A DNA stretch of 64,000 nt from CAIJXB01 sp964455905 (GTDB lineage Bacteria > Chlamydiota > Chlamydiia > Chlamydiales > Rhabdochlamydiaceae). The stretch is from positions 1 through 64,000 of the forward strand of contig CAYVYN010000008.1 in the NCBI GenBank assembly GCA_964455905.1, written 5' to 3'. Positions within the stretch are counted from its first letter, which is position 1. Each line of letters begins with the position of its first letter. Positions 1 to 7,636 of this stretch are shown here, piece by piece. The notes under the pieces are model-generated. The model had not been told where the DNA came from. It did not search any database and was given only the letters and a program-made list of their open reading frames with translations. The position numbers were made by a program, and so were the translations under genes.

Positions 1-8
1 TGCCAAGG
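1..8 (+). rRNA. 3' end of an upstream 5S rRNA copy (partial)
   Basis: The first bases repeat the last bases of the complete 5S gene at 118-232, and the following ~48 bases repeat its terminator almost exactly. I infer a tandem second 5S copy truncated by the window edge. A duplicated 3' end without a full gene is possible. Confidence 0.55.
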
Positions 9-19
9 TTTTTTACATG

Positions 20-55
20 CCCTCTAGGTTGAATAAATCTAGAGGGATTTTTTTT
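20..55 (+). terminator. Terminator of the upstream 5S copy
   Basis: Eight-base inverted arms CCCTCTAG / CTAGAGGG (20-27 and 39-46) with an 11-nt loop are followed by a run of eight T. The structure is the same as at 245-280. Confidence 0.8.
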
Positions 56-117
56 CGATTTTTTAATTAAGTTATAAGTCTTACTTGTTTATTGCAAATA
101 AAGCTTAAAAGATTTTT

Positions 118-232
118 CTTGGTGGCAATGGAGAGGGGGGTATACCTGAACCCATCCCGAACTCAGAAGTCAAGCCCCTCATCGCCGATGGTACTGTACA
201 CAAGAGTATGGGAGAGTAGGTCGCTGCCAAGG
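118..232 (+). rRNA. rrf: 5S ribosomal RNA
   Basis: The sequence has the bacterial 5S layout. The ends pair as helix I (CUUGGU at 118-123 with GCCAAG at 226-231). The conserved loop CCCAUCCCGAACUCAGAAGU follows the second helix, and the 3' part GUAUGGGAGAGUAGGUCGCUGCCAAGG is typical. The length is about 115 nt. It is the large-subunit 5S RNA. No 23S or 16S gene lies downstream, so this is the end of an rRNA operon or a free-standing tandem 5S. Confidence 0.93.
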
Positions 233-244
233 TTTTTTTACGTG

Positions 245-280
245 CCCTCTAGGTTGAATAAATCTAGAGGGATTTTTTTT
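245..280 (+). terminator. 5S rRNA intrinsic terminator
   Basis: Inverted arms CCCTCTAG (245-252) and CTAGAGGG (264-271) are followed by eight T. It duplicates the terminator at 20-55, so the whole 3' unit of the 5S gene is repeated. Confidence 0.85.
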
Positions 281-344
281 GCCCGAATTTTTTATTATCA
301 AATTTTGTCGTCTTTTTTAAATAAATTCTTCCTTGATAGGCTTT

Positions 345-1364
345 TTAGGAAAGAAGGCTGCGAATTTTATCAGCTTCTTTACTGGAATCTTGCAGCTCAG
401 AAGGAAATAGATCTATCGCTCTTTGTTCTTTTTGATGCACATTGATGAAACTTTCTTTACTGGCGCCTGCATCAATAAGTAATTCTATGATTTTTTCTTT
501 TGTCTCGTTTTTGATCCATTTAGCCCCAGCTGCTTGCATTAGCACCGTGTAGTTGTTGTTATCACGGGCTTCTAGGTCAATCTGTTTAGGAGTAAACTTT
601 AAAAGAGCTCTTACAACACTTGTCATATCAGATGTAGTCATGATTGCCCTCATAAGGGCTGTATGTCCGTTTTTATCTTTAGCGTTTATATTAACTCCTT
701 TTTGTAGTAAAAGTTGAATTAGCTCACATTTTTCTTCAGGAGTAAAAGAAAACATCACGAGCATCAAAGGTGTTGTTCCGATTTTAGGATTAGGTTTATT
801 TACGTCAATGTTGTCTTGTGAAAGTAAAAATTTTGCCACTTCTTTACTTCCAAGCGCAATACTTTTCATAAGTAGCGTATCGCCACCTTCTGAGATGTTT
901 ATATCGATACCTTGATTTAATAAAAATTCAACTTGATGTACGTCGTCTTTTTCTATGGCGTGAAGTAATAATTGAGTGATGGAATTTTTTTGATCAAGGC
1001 CTATTTCCCATACCTTTGTTGTTTTTATATTTGTAGGATCTAGAGCTAGGGTGCAGGATAAAATGTAAGATTTTATTTCCAAAGGAAGAAAATGGTTATT
1101 CTTACTATTATCTGTTTTGTCTACATAGGGAATATCGCTTTCTAAGAGTGTTTTTTTAAGGTTTTTTCCTACTTTACTAGCTAGTTGGGCACAGTACTTA
1201 TCAGCTGATTCAATTTTAGAAGAAAATAAAGATCCAATATCCCTGAAAATTCTTTCAATGATGGTCATTGTTTTTTTTTCTATATTTCCTTCTTCGTTGA
1301 TCAGCACATAGTAGCTAGTGCCGATAAAGCTATCTGGAACTTTAGGTGGTATTGGTGTTGTCAT
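345..1364 (-). CDS. Ankyrin-repeat protein, candidate effector
   Basis: A 339-aa protein. Residues ~128-305 hold about five ankyrin units with the usual signatures: LLLHAIEKDDVHQVEFLLNQ, GDTLLMKSIALGSKEVAKFL, GTTPLMLVMF, NGHTALMRAIM, NYTVLMQAAG. The N-terminal ~125 residues have no recognisable domain; a stretch near residue 93 (FLPLEIKSYIL) faintly recalls an F-box helix. There is no signal peptide or membrane segment. Ankyrin repeats are protein-binding modules, and in intracellular bacteria such proteins are often type III or type IV effectors; an effector role is inference. It stands alone beside the 5S gene, facing it, on an AT-rich background. Confidence 0.85.
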   Translation of the reverse strand: MTTPIPPKVPDSFIGTSYYVLINEEGNIEKKTMTIIERIFRDIGSLFSSKIESADKYCAQLASKVGKNLKKTLLESDIPYVDKTDNSKNNHFLPLEIKSYILSCTLALDPTNIKTTKVWEIGLDQKNSITQLLLHAIEKDDVHQVEFLLNQGIDINISEGGDTLLMKSIALGSKEVAKFLLSQDNIDVNKPNPKIGTTPLMLVMFSFTPEEKCELIQLLLQKGVNINAKDKNGHTALMRAIMTTSDMTSVVRALLKFTPKQIDLEARDNNNYTVLMQAAGAKWIKNETKEKIIELLIDAGASKESFINVHQKEQRAIDLFPSELQDSSKEADKIRSLLS

Positions 1365-1583
1365 TTTAAAAACCTATTAATTAATAATGTTTTATTCTTT
1401 TATGTTAATTATATTATTTATTTTATTCTTAAATCAATAGATTAAATTTAATTCAATTTAACTTGTTTAAGTTTTTGGTTTTTAGTGTGTTGTTTTTTGT
1501 TTGAAACACATTTTTTGTTGAAGAGAAAAGCTTTCTTTAGAAAAATGCTAATTTAAAAAACTATATTGGGATAGGAGTATGCT

Positions 1584-2201
1584 GTGCAAAAAATGGTTTT
1601 TATCGCTTTGTTGTTGTCGAATTTATGGGGGTTTAGTGGAGAAGTTAGTATCGATCCGAGAGGGTATTGGGTAGGGGATGTTTTTAAAGAACATGTCCAT
1701 GATCGGGTATTAGCCAGAGAGCTCTCTTTATTTTTTCAAGAAGAGAGAGCGTCTAATCTTGTTGATTTCGGATGTGGTCTTGGAGATTATATAAAGACTT
1801 TTAGGGCGTATGGAATTGATGCTATTGGGTATGACGGAAATCCCGATACTTTTTTATTATCGGGGGGGATTGCTTTCCCTTTGGACTTAAGTCAAGTGGT
1901 TAATTTGGGAAAAATGTTTGATTGGGTCCTGAGCTTAGAAGTGGGGGAGCATATCCCAGAAGAGTATGAGGATATATTTATTGGAAATTTAGATAAGCAT
2001 TGTATTCAGGGGATTATTTTAAGTTGGGCGATCAAAGGACAGGGAGGTTTTGGTCACTTTAATGAAAAAAATAACCAGTATATTAAAGATAAAATCTGTT
2101 CTTATGGATATGTAAACGATATTGAAGCTGAAAAGCATTTTCGTAGTGTTTCTCAATTAAAATGGTTTAAAAATACAATCATGGTATTTCGTAAGAAATA
2201 A
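1584..2201 (+). CDS. Class I SAM methyltransferase-like protein with signal peptide
   Basis: A 205-aa protein. Motif I of class I methyltransferases is clear at ~60-70 (LVDFGCGLGDYI), with an acidic residue after the second strand (IGYDGNPDTF) and a motif IV-like stretch WVLSLEVGEHIPEEY that recalls UbiG-type enzymes. The first ~20 residues are hydrophobic (VFIALLLSNLWGFSG) and look like a signal peptide, unusual for a SAM-dependent enzyme. The start is GTG at 1584, chosen because AGGAG at 1573-1577 sits six bases upstream; an ATG at 1579 is in another frame. The substrate is unknown. The protein at 4182 shares the odd signal-peptide-plus-methyltransferase design. Confidence 0.8.
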   Translation: MQKMVFIALLLSNLWGFSGEVSIDPRGYWVGDVFKEHVHDRVLARELSLFFQEERASNLVDFGCGLGDYIKTFRAYGIDAIGYDGNPDTFLLSGGIAFPLDLSQVVNLGKMFDWVLSLEVGEHIPEEYEDIFIGNLDKHCIQGIILSWAIKGQGGFGHFNEKNNQYIKDKICSYGYVNDIEAEKHFRSVSQLKWFKNTIMVFRKK

Positions 2202-2569
2202 CTTTATCTTTATCTGTGATTTCTTGTTAGGTATTACTATTGTTTTTGAGTCAGTTCCTGGGCTAGTAATTCTTAACCTAGGACAATCACACAAAAAGTA
2301 TTGATCTTTAGTGTTGTGAAAATGGGTAGGATATTCGTTCTAATTGTATCCATTCAGTTCCTAGGATTGCCTCTCTAGAGGGAGCCAATCCTAGGAACTG
2401 GTTCCCCAAATTATATTGTCTCAGATAGCTCAAGATATTTTCATCCGTAAGCATGGAAGAGCCCGAATAAGTACACTACGAGAATTGAATTAACTGCACA
2501 TGGGAGAATTATTGCAGTAATAATGTATCTCCTAAAAAGTAAAAGACTAACTCTTGGCTGATCTTAAGC
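2202..2569. other. Intergenic region with long inverted repeat
   Basis: No ORF or decayed gene was recognised here. The notable content is the 46-nt hairpin at 2355-2400 and a weaker partial copy of its left arm near 2255-2269. Confidence 0.6.
2355..2400. repeat. 46-nt near-continuous hairpin
   Basis: Perfect 15-bp arms CAGTTCCTAGGATTG (2355-2369) and CAATCCTAGGAACTG (2386-2400) enclose a 16-nt centre that can itself pair (CTCTCT with GGGAG). No T-run follows on either strand, so it is not a standard terminator. It may be a small palindromic repeat or a protein-binding site. Confidence 0.75.
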
Positions 2570-3004
2570 TTATATTGAATTATGTAATTTTTTCAGTTCG
2601 ACAGCAGGGTAATTTTCTGAATAGGACTCGTTGCAAACTCCATAGTAAGTCACAATACGTTGTTCAAAATCGACGACATAACTAATAACACCCGCTTCCC
2701 AAGCAGATTTTAGGAATTCAGGGAAAGAGCTTTCTCCAGCTTGGTCAACTTTAATTGCTTTAATCAGGGCATCACGGTCAAAGATGGCAATATCGGCAGT
2801 AGTGTTTACTAGGGGCATCCCGGGTGTTACAACAGAACCGTATTTGGTGAGATAAATACTTTGACAGGAAGGAAGGTTCCAAATGTTTTTGATGACTCCT
2901 TCTTGCTTTAAAGCCTCGGCAAGGTAAGGGAATCCTCCTGTTTTTGGTCGAACACTTATAGCGAATTGTTGGGCTTTGATTAGGTTTTCGATAGCTTTAC
3001 TCAT
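2570..3004 (-). CDS. DUF1398 family protein
   Basis: A 144-aa protein covering the whole length usual for DUF1398. Recognisable family blocks are TGGFPYLAEALKQEGV, WNLPSCQSIYL, FDRDALIKAIKVDQAGE, SFPEFLKSAWEAGVISYVVD and TYYG. Members occur as single-domain cytosolic proteins across bacteria; the biochemical role is not established. There is no signal peptide. It is monocistronic, with a gap of over 200 bp on either side, and lies in the accessory zone, so recent acquisition is plausible. Confidence 0.85.
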   Translation of the reverse strand: MSKAIENLIKAQQFAISVRPKTGGFPYLAEALKQEGVIKNIWNLPSCQSIYLTKYGSVVTPGMPLVNTTADIAIFDRDALIKAIKVDQAGESSFPEFLKSAWEAGVISYVVDFEQRIVTYYGVCNESYSENYPAVELKKLHNSI

Positions 3005-3239
3005 ATGTCCTTCTTTGTTGAGAGTTCAAAATATGGCTCGATACTAGCATATTGTGTGTACTTTGTTAACTTAAAAAAAATCGCAAAACGGCCCCTTAGC
3101 CTTTAGGTAATTATCCAAGAAATTATGAATTAACTAGCCTTTTTCTATATTAATGTTAGCAAGACGAAATAATAAAAGCTGATAAAGAGATGTAAATTAC
3201 TGGCCTGAGATAGTTTCTAGCTTTAAAAGGATGATTTTT

Positions 3240-3761
3240 TTATTGGATGGCGTCTTTTAACTTTTCCACAGTTTCTTCCATAGAATTCTGGGAGATTGGA
3301 TTTTTAGCATTAGCTAGGTACATTTTTAGAATAAATCCTAGAGTAGAAGTATCCCCTTGCTTTCGGGGAATATAATGAAAATGGACATGAGGAACAGTTT
3401 GGCCCACTTCAACCCCATTTTTTTGAAGAAGGAGGTATGAGGAGGTTTCAAATACTTTTATTACAGCTTTGTTAACTTTTTTGATGACCTGTCCTATTTC
3501 AGAGATCTCTGAATCGGTGAGCTTTTCAAATCGTTCGACGTGTCTTTTGGGTATAATTAGGCAGTGGCCTGGTAAAATAGGTTTGTGGGTGTATAGCGCT
3601 AAAACAAGATCGTCTTCGTAAAATTTTTGGTTATTTAGTATGGTTTGATCACAAAATGCGCAGGATTCATTTAAAGAGGGTTGAGAAAATGGTTTTATGA
3701 AGAAAAAGTAGATTCCTCCGATTAGGAAGATAGGTATAATTAGAGACAGTTTTTTATTCAT
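3240..3761 (-). CDS. HIT-family hydrolase with N-terminal membrane anchor
   Basis: A 173-aa protein. The histidine triad is complete: HVHFH at 125-129, preceded by a CAFC pair near residues 34-37 and by the PILPGHCLIIPKRHVERF block typical of Hint/HinT-type nucleotide hydrolases. Family members cleave nucleoside phosphoramidates or dinucleotides such as Ap4A. The unusual part is a hydrophobic segment at residues ~6-22 (LSLIIPIFLIGGIYFFF), predicting an inner-membrane anchor or signal. HIT proteins are normally cytosolic, so membrane placement is odd. It is monocistronic. Confidence 0.87.
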   Translation of the reverse strand: MNKKLSLIIPIFLIGGIYFFFIKPFSQPSLNESCAFCDQTILNNQKFYEDDLVLALYTHKPILPGHCLIIPKRHVERFEKLTDSEISEIGQVIKKVNKAVIKVFETSSYLLLQKNGVEVGQTVPHVHFHYIPRKQGDTSTLGFILKMYLANAKNPISQNSMEETVEKLKDAIQ

Positions 3762-4181
3762 AAACCTCGTTTTTTATTTATCGAAAAATAATAGGATCTA
3801 GCATCATTAAATTCTAGTTTAAATTTTATTGTCAAAATTTTTTACTGCAGCTTGTTAGCAAAGGCTTCAAGATACTGGTACATCCTTTGAAATAGCCCTT
3901 AGTGTATTGAATTCATCTAATAGGGTAAAAAAAATTGACAAAAAATAAGTTAGAGGGATTTTTTACTGACGGAATCCGAGTCATTAGTACGAGTAACGGT
4001 TCCTTTTTTCATGTTACTTTACGAGTCCGATGTATACTTGTAAAAATTGTATACCAATCAGATAAACTCTAAATCCCTGTTGGGGGTCGAGCTGCCATTT
4101 ACAACTTTTGATTGGAAATATTTTTCTAACATGCTATCAGTTGAGAAGTTAAAACCCAGTAAAAATTGCAAAGGATTCAAA
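3762..4181. other. Gene-free interval
   Basis: AT-rich sequence between divergently oriented genes. I see no ORF, RNA gene or terminator. A TTGACA at about 3937 lacks a convincing -10 at 16-18 bp. Confidence 0.5.
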
Positions 4182-5270
4182 ATGAAGAGTATATGTTTCT
4201 CACTGTTCTTGTTTGCCGCCTCCACTTTATTAGGAAGCGAGATACAAACAATTTCAAAATCAAATGGAGTTTTGTCTCCTGAAGATTTAAATAGCTTTAG
4301 GCAAGAATTTAAGTTGTCTTCATTCATAGAAACAGGAACATATGCGGGAGATACAACACTAGTTGCCTCTAATATCTTTGAAGAAGTCTATTCTATAGAT
4401 GTTTGTGAACCTCTATATGCAAAAGCTAGGGAGCGCTTTTTGAATCAGGCAAATGTGCACCTTTATTTTGGAGATACCTGTGATATGCTTCAGCAAATGA
4501 TTGTCGACTCACCTTCAAAAAGATTATATTGGCTTGATGCTCATTCTTCAGGGGGCGCAACGGGAGGAATTCCTGGATTTTCTCCAATTTCGCATGAGCT
4601 TAAACAAATCTTTGAACACGAAGATAATGATTTTGTTATTTTAATTGATGATTTGCGTGGGATGTGCCACTGCGACAAAAGGACCAATTTACCCCTTCGT
4701 AGTATCATTTCAAACATTCAAGAAGCTGACGCTGATTTGAAGTTCTATTCTATAGGCGATATTGGAATCATTTTTAACACGAAAAACCATCCATCTGTAG
4801 TTATTTCAGATCTTGTTAAATCAGCATCTATTTCTCGGTTTTTTGACCCAAGCTGTAAAGAAGAGGAATTATTAGATCAGCTAATTAGTGCTGAGTCTTT
4901 TATATCTGGCATAGGAAAAAGCACGGAAGAGGAGAGAAATTTTCGTAAATTAATCAATTTTGTGAATAGAAATGAGTTAGGGGGAGAAGTTATTTATTTA
5001 CTCTGGGAATCTTTGTATAAATTGGGTGAGATGGATTACAAGTCCGCAATTGAAGATTTACGGTTGGTATCTAAAAGTTTTTATTCTCATTGGAGAGTTG
5101 ATGCATATCTTGTAAAAGCACTAATTCTTGACGGGCAAATCGAAAATGCCTGTGTTTTATTCAAGGATAAACTTTCAGAAATCTCTATGCAATACCCGAA
5201 GATTATGTATAAAATTCTAGGGGATAGTTATGAGACCCTACTAGAGTTATCTAGAAAAAACGCTTTTTAA
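4182..5270 (+). CDS. Secreted methyltransferase-like protein with TPR-like tail
   Basis: A 362-aa protein from the ATG at 4182; the frame is open 45 codons further up, but AAGGA at 4171-4175 and a clean signal peptide right after (MKSICFSLFLFAASTLLGSE) fix the start. Residues ~45-200 resemble class I SAM methyltransferases: SFIETGTYAGDTT is motif I, VYSIDVCEP supplies the acidic residue, and LYWLDAHSSGG and VILIDDLRG follow. The last ~100 residues are helical (LWESLYKLGEMDYKSAIEDL, LVKALILDGQIENACVLF) and TPR-like. The substrate is unknown; export of such an enzyme is unusual. The stop lies beside a YhcG remnant on the other strand. Confidence 0.8.
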   Translation: MKSICFSLFLFAASTLLGSEIQTISKSNGVLSPEDLNSFRQEFKLSSFIETGTYAGDTTLVASNIFEEVYSIDVCEPLYAKARERFLNQANVHLYFGDTCDMLQQMIVDSPSKRLYWLDAHSSGGATGGIPGFSPISHELKQIFEHEDNDFVILIDDLRGMCHCDKRTNLPLRSIISNIQEADADLKFYSIGDIGIIFNTKNHPSVVISDLVKSASISRFFDPSCKEEELLDQLISAESFISGIGKSTEEERNFRKLINFVNRNELGGEVIYLLWESLYKLGEMDYKSAIEDLRLVSKSFYSHWRVDAYLVKALILDGQIENACVLFKDKLSEISMQYPKIMYKILGDSYETLLELSRKNAF

Positions 5271-5482
5271 AATTAGTTTCTGTAGGAAGTTGTAATAAGT
5301 TAAAGATTTCTTTTTTGATAATAAAAAGGGGGGGGGCGATTGCCCTATCCCTTTTGTTTGATTCGAGGTCGAAAGACGTATTTAGACCTTTTGATTTTAT
5401 CTTCCATCTTTGGTTGATTTTTTTAAGCATTGCTAAGATATAAGATTGGAGTGCTTCATTATAAATTTGAGTGTATTTCAAA

Positions 5483-5640
5483 GCTTCTATTTTTTCTTGT
5501 AATATCTCGGAAGGCATACTTACCCAAGACTTTACTTTTGCTGTTGTAAACAACAAGTCCTATCCTGAATTTTTCATCGGGGTGTTTCATTAGATCGTTA
5601 ACAGTAGACAGATAGAAATTCATTTTTCCTGAGAATTAAG
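5483..5640 (-). pseudogene. DUF1016/YhcG nuclease remnant (C-terminal part)
   Basis: Read on the minus strand from about 5634, one frame gives SGKMNFYLSTVNDLMKHPDE, then an RIGLVVYNSKSKVLGKYAFRDI stretch. This matches the C-terminal part of DUF1016 (YhcG, PD-(D/E)XK) proteins, where a GKLNFYLSAVDDL block precedes an IGLLLC...EYALRD block. A stop lies just upstream in frame and similarity ends after YAFRDI, so only ~45 residues of a ~350-aa protein survive. It is one of three such remnants here. Confidence 0.65.
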
Positions 5641-5675
5641 GTTTACAGATGGATTGGATTAAAAACGGTTTATTC

Positions 5676-5698
5676 TTTCGTTAAAGGAATTAACGAAA
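5676..5698. promoter_or_regulatory. Palindrome upstream of the SAP-domain gene
   Basis: Nine-base arms TTTCGTTAA (5676-5684) and TTAACGAAA (5690-5698) flank AGGAA. It is placed ~75 bp ahead of the start at 5770 without a T-run, so it could be an operator. Function is inference. Confidence 0.4.
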
Positions 5699-5712
5699 AA
5701 ATAATTTGTATT

Positions 5713-5740
5713 TTGCGTGAATCTTCGTAAGATGTACTAT
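5713..5740 (+). promoter_or_regulatory. Possible promoter for the SAP-domain gene
   Basis: TTGCGT at 5713-5718 and TACTAT at 5735-5740, spaced 16 bp, lie 30 bp before the GTG start. It is a moderate match to the housekeeping consensus. Confidence 0.35.
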
Positions 5741-5769
5741 CTTAAGAGAGTTTACAAAGGAGCGATTTT

Positions 5770-6363
5770 GTGTTAACGGATCAAGAACTTATAGTCATGA
5801 AAAATTCTTTAGTGTTTTTCCATGTGAGTGAGTTAAAGGATTTAGCCACGAACCTGTCGCTTCTAGATAAAGGAAATAAGATGGCACTTATCATGCGCAT
5901 TTTGCATTTCCTTCATACTGGGAAAAAACTAACAGTTCCAAAATTTCCTGAAAATTCCTGCGCTAAGCGAGGGCAAATTTATCCCATAGATTTAAGCTCG
6001 CTAATGCTAAAAGGATCATATAAAAATGATTTAAAAACGCGTCTTTTTTTTAAACAATTTCTTGGCGACCATTTTCATTTTACAGCATTTGGTATTGATT
6101 GGTTGAATGAACGGTGGATGCACGGAAATCCACCCACTTATCAAGAATTTGCCGAAATGTGGCAAGACGAATACAAAAAACGTAAAAATATGCCAGCAGC
6201 TCCTAAGGAAGAGTGGGCTTATATCAACTTTGTCCAAAAGTTTTTAGCAAACTCATTGGAAGTTTCACGAGAAAGCGTTAATCACGCGTGGGAATGCGAA
6301 CGTCAAAAGCATAAAGCTAATATATTTGCTTGGCTTAAAGAAAAGAAATTGGTCAGTTATTAA
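5770..6363 (+). CDS. SAP-domain protein with DUF6434-like C-terminus
   Basis: A 197-aa protein starting at GTG 5770, supported by AAAGGAG at 5756-5762. Residues ~18-52 (ELKDLATNLSLLDKGNKMALIMRILHFLHTG) resemble a SAP helix-loop-helix, a DNA/RNA-binding motif. The C-terminal part has the spacing of DUF6434: FHFTAFGIDWLNE, TYQEFAEMWQDE, AYINFVQKFLAN, a WECERQKHKA end. Such proteins are small cytosolic proteins of unknown function seen in many bacteria; nucleic-acid binding is inferred from the SAP part only. It is monocistronic in the accessory zone, after a YhcG remnant. Confidence 0.7.
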   Translation: MLTDQELIVMKNSLVFFHVSELKDLATNLSLLDKGNKMALIMRILHFLHTGKKLTVPKFPENSCAKRGQIYPIDLSSLMLKGSYKNDLKTRLFFKQFLGDHFHFTAFGIDWLNERWMHGNPPTYQEFAEMWQDEYKKRKNMPAAPKEEWAYINFVQKFLANSLEVSRESVNHAWECERQKHKANIFAWLKEKKLVSY

Positions 6364-6404
6364 TAGGATCAGCTGAGTCAAATCTGCATTCATTAACTGT
6401 TTGA

Positions 6405-7040
6405 CTATGCTTCCTGATGACCTATCAAAGTAGTAGCAAGTAGTTGGCCTAGCCATTTTTCATATGCTTCAGACGTCCAGCCTTGTTCAACTACTAACAT
6501 GCGGTACATATCACGTCCAGTAAATGCCCATAAAATATCTCTAGCTTGATTTATCTTGAGATTTTTCGCGAGAGATTTTTCCTTAGCCATTGCCTTTATA
6601 GTTATTGCTTGTCTAGCATGCCGACGCATTTCTCTTTCTTTTTCGAGTTCTTTGAATTCAGGTGCTAAAACGGTTGCACCTCGGAAAGCCTCCATTTGAG
6701 CTCTTTCTGCATCGTAGATTTCTCTTGCAATTTTGGCAGAATAGAGGAGCCTCTCTTTGGGAGATGTCGCTTCGTTACTTTTTTCAACAAGGGCCTCAAA
6801 ATGGTCTAGGGGAAAGACTTCATCTATTAATGCCCGAAGTACGCCACGTTTAGATTGAAAAAGCGAATAAACAGTAGGAATTGAAACCATAGCAGTGAGG
6901 GCTATCTTTTCGATTGTTACACACTCAAATCCTTCTGATTGAAAAAGATTATTTGCTGCACTCAAGATACGAGATCTTGTCTGTGCTGCCTGAGCATTTC
7001 TAGATGTAGAGTTATAAGGTCTTTTTTTGTTCTTTGACAT
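6405..7040 (-). CDS. TetR-family transcriptional regulator
   Basis: A 211-aa protein. Residues ~20-65 form the TetR DNA-binding domain: TRSRILSAANNLFQSEGFEC, then VTIEKIALTAMVSIPTVYSLFQSKRGVLRALI. The helical C-terminal ligand/dimer domain follows. It is divergent from the SnoaL-like gene at 7097 with only 56 bp between starts. That gap contains a 26-bp palindrome over both -10 elements, so the protein probably represses itself and its neighbour. The inducing ligand is unknown. Its start codon overlaps the -35 of the neighbour's promoter. Confidence 0.93.
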   Translation of the reverse strand: MSKNKKRPYNSTSRNAQAAQTRSRILSAANNLFQSEGFECVTIEKIALTAMVSIPTVYSLFQSKRGVLRALIDEVFPLDHFEALVEKSNEATSPKERLLYSAKIAREIYDAERAQMEAFRGATVLAPEFKELEKEREMRRHARQAITIKAMAKEKSLAKNLKINQARDILWAFTGRDMYRMLVVEQGWTSEAYEKWLGQLLATTLIGHQEA

Positions 7041-7062
7041 ATTGAGTATAGTTTACTATAAT
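7034..7062 (+). promoter_or_regulatory. Consensus promoter for the SnoaL-like gene
   Basis: TTGACA (7034-7039) and TATAAT (7057-7062) are exact consensus hexamers with a 17-bp spacer. Transcription would start near 7069, 28 bp before the ATG. The -10 and spacer lie inside the palindrome at 7041-7066. Confidence 0.88.
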
Positions 7063-7066
7063 CAAT
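7041..7066. promoter_or_regulatory. Likely TetR operator (26-bp palindrome)
   Basis: Half-sites ATTGA-g-TATAGT and ACTATA-a-TCAAT meet around a TT centre; 12 of 13 base pairs match. It sits between divergent tetR-like and SnoaL-like genes and covers the -10 elements of both. Operator function is inference from placement and symmetry. Confidence 0.85.
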
Positions 7067-7078
7067 GTGGATTGTCAA
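7050..7078 (-). promoter_or_regulatory. Promoter of the TetR-family gene
   Basis: On the minus strand TTGACA (7078-7073) is followed after 17 bp by TAAACT (7055-7050). The predicted start point is at or next to the ATG at 7040, so the regulator mRNA may be nearly leaderless. Confidence 0.6.
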
Positions 7079-7096
7079 AAACAAAAGGAGATAGGC

Positions 7097-7450
7097 ATGA
7101 AGAAAGATACTTTGGCTATAGCAGTAGCGTATTACACGGCCCTTGGGAATAAAAATATTGAGGAAGTAAAAAAATATCTGCATGAAGATATTAAGTTCAC
7201 CGATCCTCAAGAACAGGTTGTTGGCAAAGATACAGTTTTAAAAGCAGCCCAAGGCTTTATGGGTATTTTTAAAAATTTAACAATTCGTACGAAGTTTGGT
7301 TCAGAAGATCAAGCGATGATTATTTATGATGTAGAGATTCCTAATTTTGCTAAGAAGCTCAAAGCTGCCTCTTTATTGAGTTTTCAGGATGGGCTTATTT
7401 CAAATATAGAACTTATCTATGATACTGGATGTTTCAGGGAAGGAAAATAG
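7097..7450 (+). CDS. SnoaL/NTF2-like protein
   Basis: A 117-aa protein from the ATG at 7097, supported by AAAGGAG at 7084-7090; an upstream in-frame start at 7067 would lie inside the promoter. The fold signature is that of small SnoaL-like/NTF2-like domains: VAYYTALGNKNIEEVKKYLHEDIKFTDP at the N-terminus, VVGKDTVLKAAQGFMGIF, then alternating strands up to LLSFQDGLISNIELIYD. Such proteins bind or turn over small hydrophobic molecules; no catalytic residue can be assigned. It is controlled by the divergent TetR-family regulator. Confidence 0.8.
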   Translation: MKKDTLAIAVAYYTALGNKNIEEVKKYLHEDIKFTDPQEQVVGKDTVLKAAQGFMGIFKNLTIRTKFGSEDQAMIIYDVEIPNFAKKLKAASLLSFQDGLISNIELIYDTGCFREGK

Positions 7451-7601
7451 ATGTAAAGGGGGGCAGGCCCCCTATCTTTCATGCAAATTTTATCCACTAG
7501 AGTTGGAAAATTGGTAAAAAGAAACTCAAGAAATACTAAAGACTCTTTATTTAAATTTTTTATTTTCCAGGATTTGTCTATTTTGCCTTGTGCTAGTTTA
7601 T

Positions 7602-7636
7602 TGGAGGAGAGAGAGGTATTCGGGACTTTCGATTGG
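7602..7636. repeat. tRNA-3'-end-like motif, copy A
   Basis: It reads TGGAGGAGAGAGAGG then TATTCGGGACTTTCGATTGG. Reverse-complemented it resembles a tRNA-Ser T-arm and acceptor end. The second half recurs at 9979-10011, 11670-11705 and 12425-12463. Confidence 0.4.

Noticed and set aside
92..445. 117-aa plus-strand ORF
   Set aside because: It runs through the 5S rRNA gene and its terminator; not a real gene.
3935..3965. TTGACA as promoter for the gene at 4182
   Set aside because: No acceptable -10 hexamer at 16-18 bp, and the distance to the start is over 200 bp.
5251..5556. 101-aa minus-strand ORF
   Set aside because: Its N-terminal part overlaps, in another frame, the YhcG remnant at 5483-5640, and it runs into the end of the neighbouring gene. 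No domain or convincing ribosome site; probably chance.
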